Assembly (NCBI GenBank): GCA_026075535.2
Contig: AP026546.1
Location: 9,486,001-9,550,000, forward strand
DNA length: 64,000 nt
Source: Tricholoma matsutake
Lineage: Eukaryota > Basidiomycota > Agaricomycetes > Agaricales > Tricholomataceae
Direction: 5' to 3'
Within the stretch, counting starts at the first letter, position 1. Each line of letters begins with the position of its first letter. Below are positions 24,451-34,151 of the stretch, one piece after another. Below the pieces are notes generated by a model. It did not search any database, was not told where the DNA came from, and saw only the letters and a list, made by a program, of their open reading frames with translations. Made by a program: the position numbers and the translations under genes.

Positions 24451-25990
24451 TATATTCATGGTTCAATACTTCACGTAACGTACATTTCTTGAAACATGCA
24501 GGTCCAAAAAAGGTATGAATAGTGGCTTCCACAACCTATTCACATTCTCTGATGCCTCCCACGATTCCTCTCTTGATATTCTGCCCACCTGTACTCAGCA
24601 ACAAACCAGATGATGTCAGATGCAATCCCCTTGGCCACATCATGCACTCACCTATACCTAGCAATGGTATCCAGGCACTCCTGGATGTGCTTCTCGGTGG
24701 CCTCCAAGACTACTCCATCAATTGTGGTGAATGGTTGCCTGACGAGGCTGCAAAGTTGCTTATTTGGCAGCCTGTACATATTCAGTGATCGCTTTTCACC
24801 AACTTCACCATCTTCCCACTCCACTAGGGTGGATGTCATCTAAGGAAGTGAGGTGAGGGCAAGGGCGGTAGAAGGGTAGAAATAGTACTCACGGTTGTTA
24901 GGATGGCACAGAAGGCGTCCACTGAACCAATAGTGGCCCATGGAAGGTATTCTGCGGTGTATACAGTGGTGTTGAAGTAAAAATCGAACATACGAGTTGC
25001 GATACCCATAGGGCCATAAAAGACATGGTCATAGATTTCAAATGCTTTTCCCGCCATAAACAAACCCTTTACAGACATCAGCATGGGCCAAATTGGGAGT
25101 AGAAGAAGCACTTACAGCATCATCGTGTAAGAAATTGGGCCAGGGGTACTCAGCTTGGAGATCCAAAGCATCGCGAATGTGCTTCCCATATTTCCCACCA
25201 GAGGTAAAAATGTGCATTTGTTGTTTCATTTTCCTCTTGTCCTCTGGTTTTGGAAAGGAAAGCTTATGTCACATGCATCATGTAGCAGCATCATCACAAG
25301 CGGCCTGACTGTATATTGGATGTTCTTCATCCCAATGTCAAGTCGCTCTGTGCAGATGCTGGTGAGACTCTTTGATTGTGTTTCATCTGTGGGCAGTCAT
25401 ATTAGTGACAGATTAAATAGACTGATGTGATGCCTGGACTCACTGAGTCTGGTTAAGGCTTCAAGAGGATGCTCATGATGGTGAGAACTGATCCTGTGGA
25501 TAGCAATGGCGGCAACATCGTGATGGACATCTGTTCCATCAATGTTTTGGTTGAGCGGGATGGGGAGCCATGTTGGAAGGCCAAAGAAACCTTCAGTGAG
25601 GGCAATAGGTTCCGCATCGTGCAAGAGGTACACCCAGAAAGAGACTTTCACCTGGTCTGGGATGTACTGAGCTATTGCCTCCTTGAGGTCACCATGGGCG
25701 ATGGTAGTTTGGATGGATTGAATGGAGGCAGCACTTGTGTGTAAGAATGGTGGCATTTGCTGATCAAGAGAAGCCTGACTCTGCAAAGCCATTAGATGAC
25801 ATAGGGACAAGGTTAGGGGGCTACCTGAAGCTCCTGGAGGGAAAGGGTTAATTTTGAGATTGCCTCAGAGCTGGGTGCAAGCAACAGTCCAACTGAATCT
25901 GCAGCATCGCATTGGGCATCAGAGTGTCCAGCTTTCCCCTTGCGTACAAAGGTAAATTCACAATGAACAGATCACACCACCAGAGCTAAC
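24450..25990 (-). pseudogene. Unknown multi-exon gene remnant upstream of the exon-like repeat
   Basis: On the minus strand, protein-like stretches follow each other with plausible short introns between. 25810-25397 includes GFFGLPTWLPIPLNQNIDG and HHHEHPLEALTRLSES. 25229-25038 includes KYGKHIRDALDLQAEYPWP. 25111-24836 includes FEIYDHVFYGPMGIATRMFD and EYLPWATIGSVDAFC. 24839-24648 includes KRSLNMYRLPNKQLCSLVRQ. The order and strand agree with the repeat array further down the minus strand, so this may be the N-terminal or middle part of the same gene family. I do not recognise a domain. Stops and doubtful splice sites suggest decay, but an intact intron-rich gene cannot be excluded. Confidence 0.4.
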
Positions 25991-26190
25991 TCGCCTTCGA
26001 AAGCGAAGCCATCAACATTGAGATCACAATGGTGGGGTCCAGAAAGAAGTTCCAGCAGGTCTTATGAGAAGTTTCCTCACTTCAAGGCTAGAAGCACTGA
26101 GGTGGGTTCCACAGAGAAATTGGTGCAGGTCTTATAAGAATTTCTCCTAGCACAGCAGAAAACGAAAAGGGAGTGCAGGTAAAAGTGACC
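25991..26190. other. Left flank of gypsy element B, part of the repeat mosaic
   Basis: The last ~100 bases (ending AAAACGAAAAGGGAGTGC and AGGTAAAAGTGACC) match uninterrupted sequence at 35,130-35,175, identifying this as one half of a repeat unit split by element B. Confidence 0.7.
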
Positions 26191-26844
26191 TTCCTTGTAA
26201 CTCATGGAATGCGACTGACCTGACCGACCCAATGATCCCCTCCAGACAGGAGGCACCCCTTGATTCATGCCTAGGGCATGTCCTTGACATCAGACACACA
26301 CATGATGCATGCCAACTGCATGCATTTGATCCCCTTCCCGTAGAAGGCACCCTTGACGCATGGTGACTCCATGCACCCAAACCCACTCCCACACATGCTG
26401 TGATATGACAGCCTCTTGACATGAGGTCCGTGATGTCGGACTCTCACAATCGACATGCTGTGCTGCAGCACTCTGTGACATTGGACGCCTCATGCAAGGC
26501 ATGAGGCCTATTGTTTCTATTATTACTTGATATGCATCTACCTTTCCAATTGGACGATAAGGACCTCTCTTCTAGTATAAGTACTGCAACTTGTAGTAGG
26601 GATGTCCTTAGTTTAGATCTAGGCAATTAACAGCCTTAACTTGCAACTCGCAAACTTACTTGAAACCACTAAGGAAGCCCCTTAGTGTGTGAACCTGAAT
26701 GACTCTACCCAGAAGCCCTGCTAGAGTGCACTACCTATCTTACATCAGACACTCTGAGTAAGACTAGTGCTGAACGACTCGTCGAGGAAGCACCTCATCA
26801 AATGACATCAACTAGATTGAGTGGTTGAGGCTTCGCCCTTAACA
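26191..26844 (+). repeat. 5' LTR of gypsy element B, truncated at its 5' end
   Basis: About 654 bp, against 673 bp for the 3' LTR. The first ~10 bases (TGTTACAATT) are missing and a ~9-bp indel lies near 26,215. TATAAGTA near 26,575 may be a TATA box. Differences from the 3' LTR are mostly CpG transitions. Confidence 0.88.
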
Positions 26845-27157
26845 TAAGATCTAAACTATCTGCTAGCCCACCTACCTAGGTGTAGGCAACACATCTCGAT
26901 ACACACCACAGCGACCTGGGTCTAGACAAACCCCAGACTGACCACCAAGAGAAGCAGACCCACAGCCAGGTTCATCTTGGTACTGATACAATGGAAGACT
27001 AGTCCGTTAGACCCCAGCACAGCATTGGTTCTACAGATCAACCGACAGACAATGAGGAGATTTCCTCACTGATGAAGACTTTGAAAAACCACACACACCT
27101 CCACCTGAAACATCCACCCGCTTCTTAACAGACAAAACTGACGACCTCCATAACGAG
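26845..27157 (+). other. 5' leader of element B
   Basis: Leader between the 5' LTR and the first usable gag ATG. The gag frame is open from 27011 apart from a TGA at 27053, so translation may originally have begun further upstream. No tRNA primer match was recognised after 26844. Confidence 0.5.
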
Positions 27158-28021
27158 ATGTCCGAACCCGCAACCACACCAATGACGTCCATGAAGGACA
27201 TTTGAATCTGATCACCGACAGACTTCTCAGGAGAGTGGACCAAGACTGCCAAGTTCCTGCAGGAGATAGACCTGTACCTGCGAATAAATGACCAGGTCTA
27301 TGACACAAATGACAAAAAGATTATCTTCACACTGTCCTTCATGAATGGAGGGACAGCAGCTGCCTGGGCGCAGGCATTTGTCAACCAGCACCAGTCTGAG
27401 GGACTAGGTGAATACGCAGACTTCCGACAGAAGGTCCTAGAGGCCTTCTCACCGATCGACGATGCCGGAATGGCAAAGACTGAGATCAAAAATCTCAAAC
27501 AAGGTTCAGGGAACCTTGAAGAATATGTGGCGAACTTCTGCATCCTGAAAGACAGGACGGGAATCACAGAAGACGCAGCCATGATTGAATATTTCATGGA
27601 TGGACTGCACCCCAAATTACTGAAGAGGGTACACACAACGGAAATGGTACCCAACACTCTCGAAGGCTGGATAAAGGCAGCTTTGAAGTATGAAGGCCAA
27701 TGGAAACAAGCCATGGCAATCCTGGGGAAGACCAGGCAGAACCAGAAGACAAACAAAACAACAAAGAAAGGACAGCCCTCTCTTGACATCAACCGACTGA
27801 TGAACCAAGAACGCATGGAACACCTCCGAAAGGGACTGTGTTTCATCTGCCACCAACCCAGACACCGATCGTCCGACCATAAAGATGGAAAGAACCTGAC
27901 CCAGACAGTGTCAGCACCACCTCCCTACCAAAACTGCTTCACCCAGAAAAGGACTGGGGTGGACACCTACCAGAAGATCTGCACGATGCTGGATGAACTA
28001 GACAAAGAAGAAAAGGAATGA
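27158..28021 (+). pseudogene. gag: gag of gypsy element B
   Basis: Capsid-type protein of the element. From ATG 27158 to TGA 28019-28021 it has 287 codons, with TGA at 27203 and 27209 in a phrase that reads D-I-stop-I-stop-S-P-T-D-F; arginine at both fits. The gag domain includes FSGEWTKTAKFLQEIDLYL, AAWAQAFVNQH and YADFRQKVLEAFSPID. The zinc knuckle is atypical: CFICHQPRHRSSDH has the spacing C-x2-C-x4-H-x4 but ends in His, not Cys. The stop overlaps the ATG of pol as ATGA, which would suit termination-reinitiation, or a -1 frameshift. Confidence 0.88.
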
Positions 28022-28623
28022 GCCCTCAACCTCATGGAGGAATCAGGTTTTTAGAGCAGCGGCCTGATACGACGCCAGTCACCACTGAAGTCTCTGTAGG
28101 ATCTGTACTCTTAGCTACCATGAATAGACAATCTATGTGCCTGTCTATCCGGGTAGCTGAGTCAGACAATGGGAAAGACGTTGCAACAAATGCGCTCCTC
28201 AACTCTGGAGCAGGAGGAGTCTTTATCGACTCAAACTTTGTTGAACGAGAAGGGATCAGAACATATCCCTTAGGCCACACCATCCAGGCCACGAATGTAG
28301 ACGGAACCCTGAACAAACAGGGAACGATCACCAGATGCGTGAAAGGAAGACTCCACATCAATGGAAGGAGCTACCCAATAGAATACCTAGTCGCCGGACT
28401 AGGCAAAGAATCAGTAATCCTGGGCCTGCCATGGCTGCGGGAGATAAACCCAATCATCAATTGGAAGAAGGGAACATTCGAGTTCCGAGATGAAGAACGA
28501 TGGGCTCAGATCCAGCAGATCCTGGAAAAGACAAGAAGAGCTGAACGGACCCTCCCAAATACCTTGAACCTTCTGAAAATTAATGCCAGAAGGGAGGTGC
28601 CCAATGACAAGATGGCACAAATC

Positions 28624-29050
28624 CGACACATCGTAGCCAAGACAAGACAGAGGCTCTCCGAAGAGAAAGAGAAGAGCCTTGCCCGAGCCAGACTGGCTGT
28701 GGCAAAAACCAGAGAAAGACTCTCCAAAGAAAAGGAGAGAAACCTTGCCCGAGCCAGATCGGCTGTGGCAAAAACCAGGGAGAGACTCTCTGAAGAAGGG
28801 GAGAGAAACCTTGCCCGAGCCCAATTGGCCATGGCAAAGACAAAGGAAAGGCTTTCTGAAAAGAAAGCCAAAGAACTGAATTCTGCCCAGATAGCTGTTG
28901 CAAAGACCAGGAGCAGCAACACCCCTAAACAAGCCAGAGGCCTTGAAGCAGCACGACGTGCTGTCGCCAAGACCCAAGAAAACCAGAAGAAGAAACAACT
29001 GGAAAAGGGCAAAAACAAAGAATGCGACAGGGCACAACAAATTGTGCAAA
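28624..29050 (+). repeat. Six imperfect 22-residue helical repeats inside pol of element B
   Basis: The protein repeats a 66-nt unit: RLAVAKTRERLSKEKERNLA-R-A, with variants beginning RHIVAKT, RSAVAKT, QLAMAKT, QIAVAKT and RRAVAKT. The pattern of alanines, leucines and Lys/Glu/Arg predicts a long charged alpha helix or coiled coil between protease and RT. Confidence 0.88.
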
Positions 29051-32000
29051 GGATGAAGGAATTGCTAACCTCCACAGGGGAGGGAAGCACTGGCAAAAGG
29101 AATGTGAAAACAACACTATGAAACAGGATAAACTACCCTCAACAACAGACTACCCTGACCCACGATTATAGGACTCCAGATCATGGTACCATCAACGCTG
29201 AAATACCTATGCCCAGGGAGACCCCCCCTCAGGTAAAGATCGAAGAGGTACCTGATGAAGAACTACTGGCAGACACCGGCATGGAAATACGAGTGATGGA
29301 ACCGACCCCCAAATGAGATATAATTGAGGATGACTCAATACTAATTGCATACATACAAGGCGAACCAGTCATCAGCCTATTTGGACCAGCCATAGAACTG
29401 CCCCTGACGGAAGAACATCGAGAGCCAACACACAAATACATCCGAAAGATGAACACCATCGGCAGACTTGTGAAAGGCAAGGGCTCCCCACGATATCTAC
29501 TCAACTCTGACATATGGATCAGAGCAAAGACATCCATATCTCAACGACTGGCACATGAACAAGAGGAGGGAAAGGAGACTAGCCAACAGACCCTGGACGA
29601 CTTGCTGCCACCAGAATACCAGAAGTACAGACAGGTATTCAAGAAAGCTGCATCCGAATGATTCCCGGAATCAAGACCATGGGATCACGTGATCAACCTG
29701 AAGGAAGGCTTTGTACCAAAGGATTGCAAAGTCTACCCATTGACACCGAAAGAACAAGAGAAACTCAATGAGTTTCTAGATGAAAACCTTGAGAAAGGAT
29801 ACATCCGACTGTTGAAATCACCCATGGCATCCCCATTCTTCTTCATGTCGAAGAAGGACTCCGACGCTCTACGACCTTGCCAAGACTATCGCTATCTGAA
29901 TGAAGGAACGATCCGGAACAACTACCCCCTGCCACTGATCGGAGACCTCTTGGACAAGCTAAAGGGAGCGAGATTTTTCATGAAACTTGATATTCGATGG
30001 GGATATCATAACGTACAGATAAAGAAAGGAGACGAGTGGAAAGCAGCATTCAAGACTAACCGAGGGCTATTTGAGCCAATGGTGATGTTCTTTGGGCTGT
30101 GCAACTCACCGGCAACATTCCAGGCCATGATGAATGATCTCTTCCAAGATATGCTAGATGAAGGATGGCTCATCATCTATATGGATGACATCCTGATCTT
30201 CTCGAAGATGGAAGAAGAACACTGGATAAGGACCAAAAGGGTCCTCGAACGACTATGACAATGTGATCTCTACCTGAAAATAGAGAAGTGCAAATTCAAC
30301 ATAGAGGAAGTCAAGTTCTTGGGCATGATCATCAGACCCAATGAACTTGCAATGGACAACATGAAACTGGCTGGGATCAAGGACTGGCCCACGCCAAGGA
30401 CAGTGAAGGATGTAAGATCCTTCCTAGGATTTGGAAACTTCTATCGATGATTCATCAGACACTTCGCGGATCTGGCCAGACCGCTGAACGATTTGATGAA
30501 GAAGAACCAGAAATTTGAATGGACAAACGACTGCCAGCAGTCGTTCGATGCGCTAAAGGGGAAGTTCAAAGAGACCCCAGTACTGCTGATGCCAGATGCA
30601 ACGAAACCATTTGTGGTGGAATCTGATGCCTCAAAATTTGTGACAGGCACAGTACTCAGACAACAGGATGCCAACAGAGACTGGCACCCATGCGGATACA
30701 TCTCACACTCTTTCAACGAAGCGGAAAGGAATTACGAGATATATGACCGGGAACTATTGGGAGTGATCCGAGCGCTAGAGACATGGAGACACTACCTACA
30801 GGGGATGCCATTCCCTGTGATGGTATTGTTTGATCACAAGAACCTGACGTACTTTCATCAGCCACAGAAACTGAACTGATGACAGGCTAGATGGGCCATC
30901 TACCTGTCACAATTTGACCTGAAGCTACAACACGTACTGGGATCACAGATGGTACAATCTGACACCCTATCGAGGAGAGCAGATCACATAGCCAAAGAAG
31001 ACACCAATAATGAGGACAAGACCATCCTCGCTGACAAACTGTTCATCAAAACGATCAACACTGAGCTCCAGGGAGCCCTGGTCTCAGCAATAATGAAGGA
31101 CGACCTCGTAAATGACGCTTTATGAGCCCTGAAAAACAATGGAACTCCCCCAATCAAGTCTGCATTGGAGGACTGGAAATTCGAAGACGGCCTGCTCTTT
31201 TTCAAAGACAGATGCTATGTGCTACAGGATGAAACCCTCTGCCAAGCGATCATATGAAAATACCATGATAGCATCATGACAGGACACCCTGGACAATGGC
31301 AGATGATCAAACTGATCCAACGAGACTACTGGTGGCCAGGAATGGCCAACTTCATCAAGAAGTACATTGAAGGCTGCGCAAAGTGCCAGCAAATGAAAGT
31401 GAATACACACCCGACGACCCCACCACCGACACCGATATCATCTGATGCCAGCAGACCATTCGAGCTGGTAACGACAGATTTTATCACGGACTTGCCCATG
31501 ATAAACGGATTTGACTCAATCATGGTCATGGTAGACCATGGTCGTATGAAGGGGGTAATTTTTATCCCTTGCGCAAAGATGATCGATGCACTTGGTGCCG
31601 CAGACCTTTACCTGTGCCATGTATACACAAGATTTGGACTCCCTGGAAGAATCATCTCAGACAGAGACCCTCGATTTGCATCCAAACTCTTCCGAGAACT
31701 TGGACAATTGCTCAGGATTAAGCTATCCATGAGCACCGCCTATCACCACCAGACCAACAGAGAAACGGAGCGAGTAAACCAAGAGCTAGAGGTTTACCTC
31801 CGCATGTTCTGTTTGAACAAACCCGAGGATTGGGGGCATTATCTCCCAACAGCAGGATTCGCGCACAACCAGAAGACACACTCCGCAGTAAAACACTCGC
31901 CATTTTACTTAATGATGGGATATTAACCACATGCTATCCCCACCCCATACAAAAAGATGAATGTGCCGGCCACTGAACAGAGAATCCAAGAACTTCTCTC

Positions 32001-32562
32001 TGCGAGAAGGGAAGCTCTTGCCGCACACGAACTAGCCAGACAGGCTATGGCTGCCCGAACAAAAGGGCGATACGAACCATTCAAGGTTGGAGAACAAGTA
32101 TGGCTTGACTCCAAGAACCTGAAGATTGGCTACCCAACGAGAAAACTGGTGCCAAAACGAGAAGGGCCCTTCATGATTGAAGATGCCTTGTCAAGAACGA
32201 CATACCAATTGAAACTGCCGCCGAGATGGAAGATCCACCCGGTATTCCATGTGGCTTTACTCACGTGATACCATGAGAATGACACTCATGGGTGAAACTT
32301 CCTGACTCCACCACCTGACCTCATGGAAGGAGAAAATGAATATGAGGTGGAAGCGATCATCGCACACAAGAAGCACAGCAAGACATGCCGTTACCTTGTG
32401 AAATGGGTTGACTACCCGACATCCGAAAACACATGGGAACCCAAATCGAACCTGAAGAATGCCCCCGAGATCCTGACGGCATATAAGAAGAGGTACCACC
32501 TCTGACGAGAGCCCAAGAAACCCCCACTATCTGAACCAAACGACACCCCTGATACCCCCTAA

Positions 32563-33129
32563 ATGACGATTGACCCACTGAATGTTGACGCCCTTCACGT
32601 TCACTCCCACCCCCACCCCCCTTTCAATAAAGAACAAATATGAGAAGAACATGGTGACTGGATGATGAGTCATTGACCAGTCACCAAGAATGAACAGACT
32701 GCTGGGGCAACCCTCTTGGGAATGCCCGCATGGAATCACATTCTGGATAAACAGAGACGACTGGATGGAGAGAATATCCTCGACTTGCCCAACATGCTGC
32801 CTCTATGTGCAAAGGAGCACGAAAATGGATTTGACCTGGTAAAAGCACAATTTGAGGAGTGGTGCTTCAAAGAAGAGTTAGACAGCGGAGACTATCTCCC
32901 TGAACAATTTATTGTCGACCACGATGGTCTGACCCCAGGCAGGAGACCACTAGCAGGGAGTAGCCCACTACTGTGGAATGACCTTCAGTGGAATACCCAC
33001 TATGACAAAGAAAGTGGATTCGAGCTGGCAAGGCAGTTCTTATTTGGACAACATGGAGAACTGGGGACATTGCTGCGTTCCAGCCAACACCCCCATACAC
33101 CAACACCCCAGACCACTGAGCACAACTAG
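32563..33129 (+). pseudogene. Extra domain after the chromodomain of element B
   Basis: In the same frame as pol, directly after TAA 32560-32562, ATG 32563 opens ~188 codons with TGA at 32641 and 32674. It could be a C-terminal extension of pol (if TAA replaced CAA) or a third gene started just after the pol stop. The sequence is mostly soluble: ATLLGMPAWNHILDKQRRLD, then LPLCAKEHENGFDLVKAQFE, LPEQFIVDHDGLTPGRRPLA and SSPLLWNDLQWNTHYDKESG. There is no signal peptide or membrane helix, so it is not envelope-like. I do not recognise the fold. Confidence 0.7.
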
Positions 33130-33470
33130 GTGTGAACCGATTGTCCGCAAAGACGTTAAACTACCGATTGTCCGCAAAGACATTAAACTAGCGATCATCT
33201 GCAAAGATGTAAAACTACAGTGATTACCCTTGATACTGCGCAAACCCTACACACCCCTCCCCCTTCCGACGACACCACTGACTCTTTGACACCACTGCTA
33301 AAGGCAGTATAAAATGAAAAGAACCCGATCATGGTCCAAGCTTAGACACAAACGATTCCTCCATCGTACCCCTTGACCCCGACCTACCCACATAACCAGA
33401 CCATGCCCGATCAGACAGCGAAGGAGAGACGAAGATTTAGGTTGAAGTATGGAACTTTCGACCATAGTGG
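33130..33470 (+). other. 3' untranslated part of element B
   Basis: Between the TAG at 33127 and the polypurine tract. It holds three tandem copies of a ~27-bp unit at about 33,136-33,215 (GATTGTCCGCAAAGACGTTAAACTA and variants). No coding sequence is seen. Confidence 0.7.
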
Positions 33471-33478
33471 GGGGGTAA
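33468..33478 (+). promoter_or_regulatory. Polypurine tract of element B
   Basis: GTGGGGGGGTAA immediately precedes TGTTAC of the 3' LTR, the expected plus-strand primer. Element A has an equivalent G-rich run ending in TAA. Confidence 0.8.
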
Positions 33479-34151
33479 TGTTACAATTTTCCTTGTAACT
33501 CATGGAACCCGACCAACCCAACCGACCCGACCAACCCGATGATCCCCTCCAGACAGGAGGCACCCCTTGATCCATGCCTAGGGCATGTCCTTGACATCAG
33601 ACACACACATGATGCATGCCGACTGCATGCATTCGATCCCCTTCCCGTGGAAGGCACCCTTGACGCATGGTGACTCCATGCACCCGAACCCACTCCCACA
33701 CATGCTGTGATACGACAGCCTCTTGACATGAGGTCCGTGACGTCGGACTCTCACGATCGACATGCTGCGCCGCAGCACTCTGTGACATTGGATGCCTCAT
33801 GCAAGGCATGAGGCCTATTGTTTCTATTATTACTTGATATGCATCTACCTTTCTGATTGGACGATAAGGACCTCTCTTCTAGTATAAGTACTGCAACTTG
33901 TAGTAGGGATGTCCTTAGTTTAGATCTAGGCAATTAACAGCCTTAACTTGCAACTTGCAAACTTACTTGAAACCACTAAGGAAGCCCCTTAGTGCGTGAA
34001 CCTGAATGACTCTATGCAGAAGCCCTGCTAGAGTGCACTACCTATCTTATGTCGGACGCTCTGAGTAAGACTAGTGCTGAACGACTCGTCGAGGAAGCAC
34101 CTCATCGAATGACATTGACTAGATCGAGTGGTTGAGGCTTCACCCTTAACA
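33479..34151 (+). repeat. 3' LTR of gypsy element B
   Basis: 673 bp, TGTTACAATT...CCTTAACA. A TATA-like TATAAGTA lies near 33,883. It retains many CpG sites that have become TG or CA in the 5' LTR (for example GACGTCGGACTC and CTGCGCCGCAGC), and a few the other way round. Confidence 0.93.

Larger units (their letters stand above)
28018..33129 (+). pseudogene. pol: pol polyprotein of gypsy element B with C-terminal extension
   Basis: A single frame of about 1,700 codons with no indel, broken by TGA at 29119, 29314, 29659, 30256, 30448, 30877, 30880, 31123, 31255, 32266, 32293, 32503, 32641 and 32674, and by TAA at 31924 and 32560. Domains in order: aspartic protease (LLNSGAGGVFID, with Asn for the usual catalytic Asp); a run of 22-residue repeats at 28624-29050; RT ([34 protein letters not shown] intact); RNase H ([24 protein letters not shown]); integrase (CAKCQQMK finger, TTDFITDLP, ISDRDPRFAS, TERVNQELEVYLRMF); chromodomain at 32323-32505 (YEVEAIIAHKKHSKTCRYLV); then ~190 codons in the same frame to TAG at 33127. 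Where homologous motifs are known, the TGA stops stand for arginine. The protease change is consistent with G-to-A decay. Confidence 0.92.
26191..34151 (+). mobile_element. Ty3/gypsy chromovirus, element B (inactivated)
   Basis: Full-length plus-strand LTR retrotransposon of about 8 kb: LTRs at 26191-26844 and 33479-34151, gag, a very long pol frame with protease, a helical-repeat linker, RT, RNase H, integrase and chromodomain, then a C-terminal extension, polypurine tract and 3' LTR. It interrupts a unit of the exon-like repeat; the uninterrupted version at 35,130-35,230 predicts a TTGCT target duplication, of which only the right copy (34152-34156) survives. At least 16 in-frame TGA and two TAA stops, all without frameshift in pol, show it is long dead. 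Confidence 0.94.

Noticed and set aside
15544..33129. Recoding of TGA as an amino acid (arginine or other)
   Set aside because: The glycine-rich genes at 5649 and 12056 end in TGA in a sensible place, and the TGA density falls with the apparent age of each element. Decay explains this better than a changed code.
32563..33129. Envelope gene of element B
   Set aside because: The position after pol fits, but the product has no signal peptide, membrane helix or cysteine pattern expected of an envelope protein.
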